Source: Pseudobacillus lumedeiriae
GTDB lineage: Bacteria; Bacillota; Bacilli; Bacillales; Domibacillaceae
NCBI RefSeq assembly: GCF_044891285.1
Contig: NZ_JAUIYO010000003.1
Span: forward strand, 186,001-250,000
Length of the DNA: 64,000 bases
Direction of reading: 5' to 3'
Of the stretch, positions 1-8,479 are shown in pieces. Under the pieces are notes generated by a model, which was not told the origin of the DNA, made no database searches, and was given only the letters and a program-made list of their open reading frames with translations. Made by a program: the position numbers and the translations under genes. Each line of letters opens with the position of its first letter. The first letter of the stretch is position 1.

Positions 1-321
1 CTCGACAGGATGCCAGTCGAGCTGACCTTCCTCACATTCTTTCACTGATACACCGTCGCTTTCCTCAGCGAAAAAAGTGAACATCATCCACTCGGAAATA
101 ATATCGTCTCCATCTTTAATAATAAATGTAAAAATGCCTTTCACAGTAGGCCGGCGCAAATAAATACCTGTTTCTTCCCTATACTCCCTGATCACCGCAT
201 CCCGAATAGATTCTCCGGGCTCCATTTTCCCGCCCGGAGCAACCCACCAATTGCGGCGGGGTTTTTGCAGAAGCAACACTTTATCATCTTTTAACAACAA
301 ACAATTCGTTACACGCTGCAC
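1..321 (-). CDS. yvcI: Nudix hydrolase, YvcI-like (3' end outside window)
   Basis: Only the first 107 codons are inside the window; the reading frame is open to base 1. The translation carries a complete Nudix box (G-x5-E-x7-REYREETGI, about residues 31-53), the Mg-binding signature of hydrolases of nucleoside diphosphates linked to another group. The N-terminus QRVTNCLLLKDDKVLLLQ aligns with B. subtilis YvcI, and the position next to trxB matches that genome. The start is GTG at 321, eight bases after a GGAGG site; an upstream in-frame ATG at about 384 lacks a ribosome site and sits at the expected transcription start. The substrate is not known from sequence; an oxidised-nucleotide or cap-like substrate would be a guess. 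Confidence 0.85.
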   Translation of the reverse strand, partial: MQRVTNCLLLKDDKVLLLQKPRRNWWVAPGGKMEPGESIRDAVIREYREETGIYLRRPTVKGIFTFIIKDGDDIISEWMMFTFFAEESDGVSVKECEEGQLDWHPVE

Positions 322-391
322 ATTTTTCACCTCCGGACGGACACCGAAATCAAAAGATCTCAGATCATTCGCCTGTTCTATCATTCTTACC

Positions 392-421
392 ATTATACTA
401 TGTTCTTTCCACCGATCTCAA
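392..421 (-). promoter_or_regulatory. SigA-type promoter of the Nudix gene
   Basis: On the minus strand TTGAGA, an 18-base spacer and a perfect TATAAT lie about 70 bases upstream of the GTG start of the Nudix gene. Confidence 0.6.
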
Positions 422-424
422 TGC

Positions 425-580
425 CATACTAAGAAAAGCAGAAGTGGCTTGCTTACCCCCGACAAGCACTAGACGAATCTCATGGAAAGGTCGTTCTTTT
501 CCTTTCCCGGAGATTTGGCTTGTGACCTCGAGGGGGTAGCCGCTGGAGCTGGACAATAAGAAAAGCAGAGCGGCTTGCTC
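425..580 (-). repeat. Family A repeat, 127-bp long-form unit plus start of next
   Basis: Two copies of the GAAAAGC..GG(C)TTGCT edge (433 and 560, period 127) flank a segment with ACCTCGAG and GGAGCTGGAC. Read on the minus strand the order is GCTTTTC, TCCAGCTCC, CTCGAGGTCA, as in the copies at 7.1, 30.8 and 41.8 kb. No coding function; apparent ORFs here are spurious. Confidence 0.75.
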
Positions 581-601
581 ACCCTTCATTAGATATGAAC
601 A

Positions 602-680
602 CAAAAAAAGGCTGTTCCTGCGGTGATGATTTACACAGCTCGTTTTAGCCGCGGCAATCACACCGATCATCGGAACAACC
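602..680 (-). terminator. Long-hairpin terminator after trxB
   Basis: Minus strand: GGTTGTTCC pairs with GGAACAGCC across a partly structured loop of about 50 bases and is followed by a run of seven T. It would end the trxB transcript. The large loop is unusual for a simple terminator. Confidence 0.6.
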
Positions 681-719
681 TCAACAAAAGGGATATAATC
701 AAACATAGAAGGGGTATAG

Positions 720-850
720 CTTCAGGCTGTTGACAAACGCTCGCTTTCTTCGTTGTCCGCCTGTCTGCGGTGCTCATCCATGACCCTGTTGGCCATTACG
801 CTCCCCACCAGGCTTCGCACCTCGAAAGACAAGGGTTTTCAATCAGCTTG
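720..850 (+). repeat. Family C element, copy 1
   Basis: Begins TTCAGGCTGTTGA and ends with a TTTTCAATCAGCTTG edge, so its ends are imperfect inverted repeats. The interior (CGCTTTCTTCG, GGTGCTCAT, ATGACC, AGGCTTCGC, GAAAGACAA) recurs in opposite orientation at 46918-47029. This copy carries about 18 extra bases near its left third. Confidence 0.7.
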
Positions 851-925
851 ATAGTGTCTACAATGTAGCATATATTTATTTCAACTTCATTACGAGCCAA
901 TTAACATACTGTTAAACTTATGTTC

Positions 926-1870
926 TTACATGAATTTTTCTTTTAATTCTTCCACATAGCTTTGAGCCGCTTGAGCAGCAATGCTTCCATCCCCAGTAGC
1001 AGTAACAATTTGACGAAGTGTTTTCTCCCGTACATCGCCAGCAGCAAAAATGCCTGGTACGCTCGTTTCCATTTGGTCATTCGTGACAATGTAACCCGCT
1101 TCATTTGTAATGCCTAGGTTCAAGAATGGCTTTGTTAACGGCACCATGCCTACGTAAATGAACACGCCGTCAATAGGAATTTCCCGCTCTTCGCCGTTCT
1201 CTGTAGAAACGAGCGTCACACTGCCCACTTTCCCGTCTTTTTCATTAATTTCCTTTACTGTAGAATTCCAGATAAAGTCAACTTTTTCATTCTTAAATGC
1301 GCGGTCTTGTAGAATTTTTTGAGCACGTAGTTCATCGCGGCGATGAATAATCGTCACATTTTTCGCAAAGCGCGTTAAATACGTTCCCTCTTCAACAGCC
1401 GAGTCTCCGCCGCCGATGACAACAAGATCCTTCTCTTTAAAGAAAGCGCCGTCACACACTGCACAATAAGACACACCGCGGCCGGTTAATTCCTTTTCTC
1501 CCGCCACACCAAGTTTTTTCCATTCTGCACCAGTAGTAATAATGACAGAACGAGCTTTAAAATCTTTCGTGCCTGCTTTAATGGTTTTATATTCTTCACC
1601 ATCAATGATTTCTTTAATGTCGCCGTATGCATATTCAGCGCCAAATTTTTTCGCATGATCAAACATTTTTGTTGATAGTTCCGGGCCAAGGATATGATCA
1701 TATCCCGGGTAGTTCTCTACCTCTTCTGTGTTCGCCATTTGCCCGCCCGGTACACCTCGCTCGATCATTAACGTAGAAAGATTGGCACGTGATGTATAAA
1801 CAGCAGCTGTCATCCCTGCTGGTCCTGCTCCAATAATAATGACATCATAAATTTTGTCTTCCACTGTCAA
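926..1870 (-). CDS. trxB: Thioredoxin reductase (NADPH)
   Basis: FAD enzyme that passes electrons from NADPH to thioredoxin in the cytosol. The 314-residue protein has the FAD-binding GAGPAG at 14-19, the redox-active disulfide CAVC at 136-139, the NADPH motif GGGDSA at 153-158 followed by HRRDE at 176-180, and the C-terminal FAD motif GIFAAGD. Length and sequence match B. subtilis TrxB closely. The start is TTG at 1870, nine bases after AAGGAG; GTG two codons later is the alternative. It stands alone between the TPR gene and the Nudix gene, as in relatives. Expected to be essential for disulfide stress defence and to feed ribonucleotide reductase and peroxidases. Confidence 0.97.
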   Translation of the reverse strand: MTVEDKIYDVIIIGAGPAGMTAAVYTSRANLSTLMIERGVPGGQMANTEEVENYPGYDHILGPELSTKMFDHAKKFGAEYAYGDIKEIIDGEEYKTIKAGTKDFKARSVIITTGAEWKKLGVAGEKELTGRGVSYCAVCDGAFFKEKDLVVIGGGDSAVEEGTYLTRFAKNVTIIHRRDELRAQKILQDRAFKNEKVDFIWNSTVKEINEKDGKVGSVTLVSTENGEEREIPIDGVFIYVGMVPLTKPFLNLGITNEAGYIVTNDQMETSVPGIFAAGDVREKTLRQIVTATGDGSIAAQAAQSYVEELKEKFM

Positions 1871-1979
1871 AACAAGCCACTCCTTTTCTTCTATAAGTGT
1901 ATCGATATCCTAAATCGTATAGTTTATTCTTCTCTTTCATCCTAATCAATTCATGGTTTTCCGTCTATTTTTCTGCTCA

Positions 1980-3491
1980 CTACAGCCGGTCGCGAACATG
2001 CTTGATATACTTTTGCAGTGTAGAAGAAGAGAGACCATATTTTTCTGCAAGGTTTGCCTGGGATTCTTTTTGTCCGCGAAGTTTACACCACATATATTCT
2101 GTTGCCGCCGCAAAAGCTTGGCTGTTTTTCAAACGTGTCTGTTCCTCAGCCAACTCACTGAAAACAGCAAACCAGAGCAGAAATACCCCTGCTTCTTCTG
2201 TGCCGATCGGCTGAAATCTTTTATAAAGTACACAAGCCGTTTCATGGGCAAGGCGGATATACGCTTCTTCTTTCAGCTTTGCCTCCACCGGCATGCCAAG
2301 AATATCAGCCAAATAAATTTTCTCCCGAAAGGCTAGTGTTTCAATGTCGCAAAAGTCCGGATGGCTCATCACTTGTTTATGATCCTCTGTCACAGAAAGC
2401 AGAAAAATACCAAAGAGACGCTCTTCTTCGTGTTCGCTGTTCATTCGTCTGACGATCGAAGACGGTTGATGTTCATGACCAAGGTGTTCTGCCTTTCCCT
2501 CTGCCCATGGCTCCTGTCCAGCTTTTTCTGGACTAATTTTCAGCACGTATTTCCAAACAGCCTCCGCTGTTTCCCGGCGGCCGCAAAAATAAGCGGAATG
2601 CGACAGCCAGTAGTAAAAAGAAGGCTCGCCCTGGAAGCCGGTTTTATACAGCTTTTTCAGCCATCGGTACGCATCTTCATACTGACCGATTAAAGCAAAT
2701 GTTGCTCCCAGTTTAAATTGCTGCTCAGGCAGAAGCGGATACATCTTGCGCAGCAAATTCACTAATTCCCTTAACAGACTGTACTGCTTTTCATAAAATA
2801 AAAAGACGGCCAAATTACATAGAGCATGTAAATTTCCAGGATTCCTTTCCAACACACTCTCTAGTACACCATGCGCTTTTTGCACGTGACCGAGATAAAA
2901 GTGCGCAAGGGCAAGATTATTATGAGCAGACCAAAAATCAGGATATTTTTCGATGATTTCTTCGAGACGTTCAACCGCTTTTTCAAAGCTTCCCACTTCA
3001 AGTAAATAACGAGCCTCTTCCTGCATCGAAATTAATTCATCCTGTTCATACAGCTCATCCAACTCGTCTTCGCTGTCAAGCGCAATCAAATCAAGCAAGT
3101 CTTCCGCATCTTCCCGAAACTCACCTGTCTCATCCTGCTCTAAATATGCCTGTGCATGCTTAAATGCTTCTCTGAATAAACCTAAATGAGCGTAATTGTT
3201 CGCTAAAAAATAATGGCATTCACTAATGAGCGGATCTAAGTCATCCAGCACAAAATGAAGCAAGCCATTGGACTGTTCAAAATTGCCAAGCTCCGTTTCT
3301 ACGACTGCCAGCTGACAGGCGATCATCGGTTCGAGCGGCTCCAAATCCATCGCGCGCGACAAATACTTTTTCGCTTTCGGCAGTTCTCTTTTTCGCAGCG
3401 CTTTTAATCCTTTTGTATAGTAATACTCACCTGTTGGCAAAAAGGAGACAATCTTCCCTTTTTCTTTCCATGGCTTTGAGTTTTTTATCAT
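1980..3491 (-). CDS. yvcD: TPR-repeat protein with C-terminal helix-turn-helix (YvcD-like)
   Basis: A 503-residue soluble protein without signal peptide. Tetratricopeptide-like helical pairs run through about residues 20-330 (for example around YYTKGLKALRKRELPKAKKY and WSAHNNLALAHFYLGHVQKA), with an acidic stretch near 130-150. The last 40 residues look like a helix-turn-helix (QANLAEKYGLSSSTLQKYIK), the same kind of tail seen in the SEC-C protein at 44.9 kb. TPRs mediate protein contacts; the HTH suggests a nucleic-acid or further protein-binding role. The start ATG follows GGAGGACTTTC. Position between trxB and the his operon matches B. subtilis yvcD, whose function is unknown. Function is not assigned. 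Confidence 0.85.
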   Translation of the reverse strand: MIKNSKPWKEKGKIVSFLPTGEYYYTKGLKALRKRELPKAKKYLSRAMDLEPLEPMIACQLAVVETELGNFEQSNGLLHFVLDDLDPLISECHYFLANNYAHLGLFREAFKHAQAYLEQDETGEFREDAEDLLDLIALDSEDELDELYEQDELISMQEEARYLLEVGSFEKAVERLEEIIEKYPDFWSAHNNLALAHFYLGHVQKAHGVLESVLERNPGNLHALCNLAVFLFYEKQYSLLRELVNLLRKMYPLLPEQQFKLGATFALIGQYEDAYRWLKKLYKTGFQGEPSFYYWLSHSAYFCGRRETAEAVWKYVLKISPEKAGQEPWAEGKAEHLGHEHQPSSIVRRMNSEHEEERLFGIFLLSVTEDHKQVMSHPDFCDIETLAFREKIYLADILGMPVEAKLKEEAYIRLAHETACVLYKRFQPIGTEEAGVFLLWFAVFSELAEEQTRLKNSQAFAAATEYMWCKLRGQKESQANLAEKYGLSSSTLQKYIKHVRDRL

Positions 3492-3577
3492 GAAAGTCCT
3501 CCGAGCATTGTTAATTAACTTATTGAGTATACCACAGGTGACAGCGGCTCGTTAATAGAGTTCAGATGAAGAAGCGA

Positions 3578-3612
3578 AAATAAAAGCACAGAGGAGAAAG
3601 TTCTGTGCTTCA
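3578..3612 (-). terminator. Hairpin upstream of the TPR gene
   Basis: AAGCACAGA and TCTGTGCTT form a 9-bp stem; on the minus strand it is followed by TTTTATTTT. It lies between the his operon terminator and the TPR gene and may be a second, back-up terminator. Confidence 0.55.
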
Positions 3613-3654
3613 TTTAACAGTTCAAGCATGTTGTCCACTTTATATTGCCTGCGT

Positions 3655-3706
3655 TAGAAAAAGAACTGCCTGAAAGCCGTATGTTCAATGACTTTCTAGA
3701 CAGTTC
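3655..3706 (-). terminator. his operon terminator
   Basis: Minus strand: AACTGTCTAGAAAG pairs with CTTTCAGGCAGTT, followed by CTTTTTCT. It begins about ten bases after the hisIE stop codon. Confidence 0.75.
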
Positions 3707-3714
3707 CTATCATG

Positions 3715-4350
3715 CTAGTTTCCTTTTTCCTCATGGCGCTTAGCAAGTACTCCAAGTACATCAGCAAGCGCGACTTTTTGTTCACGAAGAAGCACGAGCA
3801 AATGGTAAAGCAAATCGGCCGCTTCCCATTGTAATTCGTCTTTGTCCCGATTTTTGGCTGCAATAATGACTTCAGCTGCTTCCTCGCCGACTTTCTTCAA
3901 AATTTTATCGACGCCTTTATCAAATAAATAGGTTGTATATGCTCCTTCAGGCCGGGTTTGTTCCCGATCGGCAATGACCTCCTCCAGCTTGTGAAGGATC
4001 GTGTATGGCAGCTCTGTCGATTGTTCCTCGTATAAAGAATGCTCAAAACAGCTTGTCGTGCCGCGGTGGCAGGCTGGTCCTTCTGGCTTCACCAGCACGA
4101 CGAGGGCATCTTGGTCACAGTCATATTTGATATTCATCACTTTTTGCGTATGACCGCTCGTTTCACCTTTATGCCAAAGCTCCTGGCGGGAACGGCTGAA
4201 AAACCACGTTTCTCCGCTTTCGATTGTCCGCTGCAGCGATTCTTTATTCATATAAGCAAGCGTTAATACTTCATATGTAGACCCATCCTGCACAATGGCA
4301 GGCACAAGCCCTTTTTCATCAAATTGAATCTCTTCTATTGTTATGCTCAT
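3715..4350 (-). CDS. hisI: Bifunctional phosphoribosyl-AMP cyclohydrolase / phosphoribosyl-ATP pyrophosphatase
   Basis: Catalyses steps 2 and 3 of histidine synthesis. HisI domain occupies about residues 1-115, with the zinc and active-site segment PEGPACHRGTTSCF; HisE domain occupies about 125-211 with the MazG-like helix EEAAEVIIAAKNRD. The fused arrangement and 211-residue length are normal for Bacillus HisIE. Its ATG overlaps the hisF stop by four bases (ATGA), so it is translationally coupled and is the last gene of the operon. Confidence 0.96.
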   Translation of the reverse strand: MSITIEEIQFDEKGLVPAIVQDGSTYEVLTLAYMNKESLQRTIESGETWFFSRSRQELWHKGETSGHTQKVMNIKYDCDQDALVVLVKPEGPACHRGTTSCFEHSLYEEQSTELPYTILHKLEEVIADREQTRPEGAYTTYLFDKGVDKILKKVGEEAAEVIIAAKNRDKDELQWEAADLLYHLLVLLREQKVALADVLGVLAKRHEEKGN

Positions 4351-5105
4351 CTCATATTCACTCCCTGAGCTTTTAAAAAGTTTTTCACTTCATTTACGCT
4401 CGTTTCTTTATAGTGAAAGATCGAAGCTGCCAGTGCTGCATCTGCTTGTCCCTCTTTAAATACTTCCAAAAAGTGATTCGCCTCTCCTGCGCCGCCGGAA
4501 GCAATAACCGGTACGGTGACCGCCTCACTGACTGCTTTCGTCAATGCAAGATCAAAACCACGCTTTTCTCCATCTCTGTCCATGCTTGTTAATAAAATTT
4601 CTCCTGCGCCCCGCTTGACCGCTTCCTGCGCCCAGTCAATCACTTCCCGCTCTGTCGCACGGCGGCCGCCGTGCGTATACACTCGCCATGAGCCGAGTGT
4701 TTCATCCCATTTGGCATCAATGGCAATGACAATGCATTGCGTACCGAAGTAGTCAGCGCCTATCGTGATCAGCTCCGGATGAAGTAAAGCCGCTGTATTG
4801 AGTGATACTTTATCCGCACCCGCGCGCAAAATACGTTTCATATCCTCTAAAGAGTTAATCCCTCCCCCTACGGTAAATGGAATAGCGAGCTGTGAGGCAA
4901 CATCCTGCACGACTTCCACCATTGTTTTCCGGCCTTCATGAGAAGCGGAAATGTCGAGGAATACGAGTTCATCTGCTCCTTGCTCATCGTACACTTTGGC
5001 AAGTTCAACTGGATCACCGGCATCGCGCAGTTCAACAAATTGAATGCCCTTTACGACGCGTCCTTCTTTGACATCGAGGCACGGGATAATTCGTTTCGTC
5101 ACCAT
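4347..5105 (-). CDS. hisF: Imidazole glycerol phosphate synthase, cyclase subunit
   Basis: A 252-residue TIM barrel that uses ammonia from HisH to form imidazole glycerol phosphate and AICAR from PRFAR. Catalytic aspartates sit in IPCLDVKEGRVVKG (Asp11) and AIDAKWD; phosphate-binding glycines in VGGGI and ASGGAG are present. The start ATG overlaps the hisA stop (TAATG). Works as a heterodimer with HisH encoded two genes upstream; AICAR produced feeds purine synthesis. Confidence 0.97.
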   Translation of the reverse strand: MVTKRIIPCLDVKEGRVVKGIQFVELRDAGDPVELAKVYDEQGADELVFLDISASHEGRKTMVEVVQDVASQLAIPFTVGGGINSLEDMKRILRAGADKVSLNTAALLHPELITIGADYFGTQCIVIAIDAKWDETLGSWRVYTHGGRRATEREVIDWAQEAVKRGAGEILLTSMDRDGEKRGFDLALTKAVSEAVTVPVIASGGAGEANHFLEVFKEGQADAALAASIFHYKETSVNEVKNFLKAQGVNMR

Positions 5106-5836
5106 TAATTGCCCGCCTCCTTCAACGCCTCTCGAACAGTGAACTGGCCGGTATAAATCGCCTTTCCGACGATTGCTCCGCTGACACCCTCTTGTTCATA
5201 ACGCTTAATTTCCTTCAAATCAGCAAGCGAGCTGACACCGCCAGAAGCAATGACGCTTTTCCCAGTCACCCGAGCAAGCTCGGCTACTGCCTCAGTATTC
5301 GGCCCGGAAAGCATCCCATCTGTGGCAATATCAGTAAAAATAAACGTTTCTGCTCCAGCCGCCGCAAGTTCTTTCCCGAGATCTACAGCTTTTAATGAAG
5401 AAGTTTCAAGCCAGCCGTGTGTGGCAACAAATCCATCTTTCGCATCAAGACCAATGGCAATTTTATCTCCAAACTTGCCGAGCCATTGTTTGACAAGCTC
5501 GGTCTCTGAAACGGCGAGACTGCCGATAATCACTCGGTCCACCCCATTGTCGAGATAATGGCGGATATCTTCCTCTGAGCGAATGCCGCCGCCAATTTGC
5601 ACGTTCGCCCCAAGTTTTTGCGCCGCTTCAATCACAAAGCCGTCATTGATTCGTTTCCCGTCTTTTGCCCCATCTAAATCAACCATATGAATCCATTTTG
5701 CCCCTTCTTCGACGAAGGATTTAGCCATCTCAAAAGGTGAATCCCCGTAAATGGTTTCTTGATTATAATCTCCCTGCTTGAGCCGGACACACTTGCCTCC
5801 CCGCATGTCAATGGCCGGGTAAATGGTAAAACTCAT
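5105..5836 (-). CDS. hisA: ProFAR isomerase
   Basis: TIM-barrel enzyme of 243 residues that performs the Amadori rearrangement of ProFAR to PRFAR. N-terminal YPAIDMRGGKCVRLKQGDY holds the general-base aspartate; the second catalytic aspartate is in FTDIATDG, and phosphate loops IGGGIRS and ASGGVSS are intact. It overlaps hisH by four bases and hisF by one, indicating tight coupling in the operon. Confidence 0.97.
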   Translation of the reverse strand: MSFTIYPAIDMRGGKCVRLKQGDYNQETIYGDSPFEMAKSFVEEGAKWIHMVDLDGAKDGKRINDGFVIEAAQKLGANVQIGGGIRSEEDIRHYLDNGVDRVIIGSLAVSETELVKQWLGKFGDKIAIGLDAKDGFVATHGWLETSSLKAVDLGKELAAAGAETFIFTDIATDGMLSGPNTEAVAELARVTGKSVIASGGVSSLADLKEIKRYEQEGVSGAIVGKAIYTGQFTVREALKEAGN

Positions 5837-6465
5837 AAAATCTCCTCCGATTGCTCCATTGCTTTTGTAAAATTCGTTAACAGCTGCATACCGACCGCGC
5901 CGCTTTTTTCTGGATGGAACTGCATGCCGAATACGTTATTTTTGCCGACGACAGCGGGAATTCCAACACCATAAACCGTGCTCGCAAGCAGCGACTCCTC
6001 ATCCATTTCCGTTACGTAATAAGAATGGACAAAATAAACATATCCTTCTTCTGCTCCATCAAGCACAGGCGACTCCTTATGAAAAGAGAGCGCGTTCCAG
6101 CCCATGTGAGGAACTTTCATTTTGCCGTCTGCTCCCGCCGGAATGCGTGTAACACGCCCTTTTAATAAACCGAGCCCTTCCGTCCGGCCGTTTTCTTCAC
6201 TTTCCTGAAACAGAAGCTGCATCCCTAAGCAAATACCGAGAAGCGGGCGGCCGCTTTCAGCATATGTATAAAGAAAATCGTCCAGCTTTTTCTCTTTCAA
6301 TAGAGCCATCGCATCTCTAAAAGAACCAACCCCCGGCAAAATTAAACCTTTTGTTTCATTGAGTTCTTCTGGCGATTCACTGATCACATACGGAATGCCA
6401 AGTCTCTCGAGTGCTTTGCTGACACTGAAAAGATTGCCCATCCCATAATCTACGATGCCGATCAT
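5833..6465 (-). CDS. hisH: Imidazole glycerol phosphate synthase, glutaminase subunit
   Basis: Class I glutamine amidotransferase of 210 residues that releases ammonia for HisF. The nucleophile is Cys79 in LLGICLGMQLLF; His184 and Glu186 in MQFHPEKSG complete the triad. N-terminal DYGMGNLFSVSKAL is typical. The hisB stop and hisH start overlap (TAATG). Confidence 0.97.
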   Translation of the reverse strand: MIGIVDYGMGNLFSVSKALERLGIPYVISESPEELNETKGLILPGVGSFRDAMALLKEKKLDDFLYTYAESGRPLLGICLGMQLLFQESEENGRTEGLGLLKGRVTRIPAGADGKMKVPHMGWNALSFHKESPVLDGAEEGYVYFVHSYYVTEMDEESLLASTVYGVGIPAVVGKNNVFGMQFHPEKSGAVGMQLLTNFTKAMEQSEEIL

Positions 6466-7055
6466 TATAACATTCCTTTCGTTGACGGCACGCCTTTAAC
6501 ACGCGGGTCGATCATAGTCGCTTCATCAAGTGCCCGGGCAAGTGCTTTAAAGACAGCTTCAATCATATGGTGTGTATTGTTGCCATAGTGGACAATCACA
6601 TGCAAATTCATCCGTGCTTCTAAAGCAAGCTTCCATAGAAACTCATGGACAAGTTCTGTATCGAACGTGCCGACCTTTTGCGCTGGAAACTGAGCACGCA
6701 TCTCAAAATGCGGACGATTGCTTAAATCAACGACGACCTGTGCAAGCGTGTCGTCCATCGGAACGAATGAATTACCGTAACGCTTAATGCCCTTTTTGTC
6801 ACCAAGTGCTTCTTTTAAAGCGAGTCCAAGGCAAATTCCGATATCTTCTGTCGTATGATGATCATCAATTTCCACATCGCCGTCTGCTTTGACCGTCAAA
6901 TCAAACTGACCATGCTTTGTAAATAAATCAAGCATATGATCCATAAACGGTACACCCGTTCCAATGTCTGCTTTTCCTTCGCCATCGACCGAAAAAGCAA
7001 GCTGGATTTTCGTTTCATTCGTATTGCGGTTTAACTCTGATGTCCGGTTACTCAA
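6465..7055 (-). CDS. hisB: Imidazoleglycerol-phosphate dehydratase
   Basis: Monofunctional dehydratase, step 7 of histidine synthesis. Manganese-binding motifs DHHTTEDIG and THHMIEA are present, and the core from NTNETKI onward aligns with B. subtilis HisB. No ATG lies in a usable position. TTG at 7055 has GGGAG nine bases upstream and gives 196 residues, normal for the family; a TTG at 7082 would add nine residues but has no clear ribosome site. A family A repeat lies just upstream, between hisD and hisB, and may have reshaped this start region. Confidence 0.93.
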   Translation of the reverse strand: MSNRTSELNRNTNETKIQLAFSVDGEGKADIGTGVPFMDHMLDLFTKHGQFDLTVKADGDVEIDDHHTTEDIGICLGLALKEALGDKKGIKRYGNSFVPMDDTLAQVVVDLSNRPHFEMRAQFPAQKVGTFDTELVHEFLWKLALEARMNLHVIVHYGNNTHHMIEAVFKALARALDEATMIDPRVKGVPSTKGML

Positions 7056-7108
7056 CCTATCCAACTCCCATCTGTCAATCAAAAATTTCTTCTACTGTTC
7101 AGTGCTCT

Positions 7109-7221
7109 ATGCTTGTCGCCCTAGAACAGTCGGCTACGCTTTTCTTATTGGCCAGCTGCGCCTCCTTGGGGCTCGAGGTCATATGCTTGTCGCCCCAGAA
7201 CAGTCGGCTATGCTTTTCTTA
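7109..7221 (+). repeat. Family A repeat inside the his operon (hisD-hisB gap)
   Basis: ATGCTTGTCGCCC(T/C)AGAACAGTCGGCT occurs at 7109 and 7183 (period 74), with GGCCAGCTGCGCC and CTCGAGGTCAT between. The right edge (AGAAATAAGAAAAGC on the minus strand) encodes the last residues and the TAG stop of hisD. This is the only sizeable gap in the otherwise overlapping his operon. Confidence 0.8.
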
Positions 7222-8473
7222 TTTCTACTGCCCGCGCGTGGGCTTCTAATCCTTCGAGGCGGGCGAAAGCAGCGATTTTTTTGAAATTCTCGTTAAATGA
7301 TTGTTCACTATAAATAATCAAGCTTGATTTTTTCATAAAATCATCGACATTCAGCGGGGAAGAAAAGCGGGCTGTTCCATTTGTCGGCAGCACATGGTTC
7401 GGCCCGGCAAAATAATCACCGATCGGCTCCGAGCTGAAACGCCCAACAAATATAGCACCTGCATGTCGAATGTCTTTCACAACATCCATCGCGTTCTCGG
7501 TCATCACTTCTAAATGTTCCGGCGCCAGCCCATTCACTACGTCTATTGCTTCCTTCATATCTTTTGTGACGTAAATAGCACCATAATTTTCAATAGATTC
7601 TCTAGCAATACTTGCTCGAGGCAGATCGTTCAGCTGACTTTCCACTTCTTTCGCCGTTTCTTCTGCAAGCTTCTGTGAAGGTGTAACAAGTACGCTGCTT
7701 GCACGTGTATCATGCTCCGCCTGTGACAGCAAATCAGCAGCAATTTCTGCCGGTCTTGCACTGTCATCAGCAAGAACGACAATTTCACTTGGCCCGGCAA
7801 TCATATCAATGTCCACCGTGCCAAATACTTCGCGTTTCGCCAATGCTACAAATATATTGCCCGGTCCAGTAATTTTATCGACCGGCTCAATCGATTCTGT
7901 TCCATAAGCGAGTGCGGCAATCGCCTGGGCGCCGCCGACTTTATAAATTTCCTGAACACCGCAAATTTTAGCTGCCACTAAGACTCCTGCAGGCAGGCAT
8001 CCATCTGCTCCTGGCGGTGAAGTCATCACAATCCGCTTGACCCCCGCCACTTTAGCAGGCAATACGTTCATCAAAACCGAAGATGGATACGCAGCCGTTC
8101 CTCCTGGCACATATACACCAACGGAATCAAGCGGCGTCATTTTCTGGCCAAGGATCGTGCCGCTGCTATCCGTATATGTCCACGTTTCCCGCAATTGTTT
8201 TTCGTGAAAAGTGTAGATGTTATCTGCCGCTTGTCTGATCACCTCTATCATCTCTTCTGGAAACTCATTGTATGCTTCCTCTATTTCCAGCTCCGTTACC
8301 TTTAAGTGATCCAATTGAGCTTTGTCAAACTGCTTCGTATACGCCAATAAAGCAGCGTCGCCATCAGAACGAACCCCCTGAATAATGTTACGAACAGCCA
8401 TACGCTGTTCATCCGTACCGCTATCGACAGACCGTTTCAATGATAATTCTGCTGCAACGCTTTGAATCTTCAT
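7208..8473 (-). CDS. hisD: Histidinol dehydrogenase
   Basis: NAD enzyme that oxidises L-histidinol to histidine in two steps. The 421-residue product shows zinc ligands in LSQAEHDTRA and GPNHVLPTNG and the nucleotide-binding segment around AGPSEIVVLAD. ATG follows GAGGAGAA, six bases after the hisG stop. The C-terminal residues IRKA and the stop codon are contributed by the edge of the family A repeat, so the natural C-terminus may have been replaced; the protein is a few residues short of typical 425-430. Confidence 0.96.
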   Translation of the reverse strand: MKIQSVAAELSLKRSVDSGTDEQRMAVRNIIQGVRSDGDAALLAYTKQFDKAQLDHLKVTELEIEEAYNEFPEEMIEVIRQAADNIYTFHEKQLRETWTYTDSSGTILGQKMTPLDSVGVYVPGGTAAYPSSVLMNVLPAKVAGVKRIVMTSPPGADGCLPAGVLVAAKICGVQEIYKVGGAQAIAALAYGTESIEPVDKITGPGNIFVALAKREVFGTVDIDMIAGPSEIVVLADDSARPAEIAADLLSQAEHDTRASSVLVTPSQKLAEETAKEVESQLNDLPRASIARESIENYGAIYVTKDMKEAIDVVNGLAPEHLEVMTENAMDVVKDIRHAGAIFVGRFSSEPIGDYFAGPNHVLPTNGTARFSSPLNVDDFMKKSSLIIYSEQSFNENFKKIAAFARLEGLEAHARAVEIRKA

Positions 8474-8479
8474 TTCTCC

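Noticed and set aside
398..706. 102-codon minus-strand frame between the Nudix gene and trxB
   Set aside because: It runs through a family A repeat and a terminator hairpin; composition and lack of ribosome site argue against a gene.
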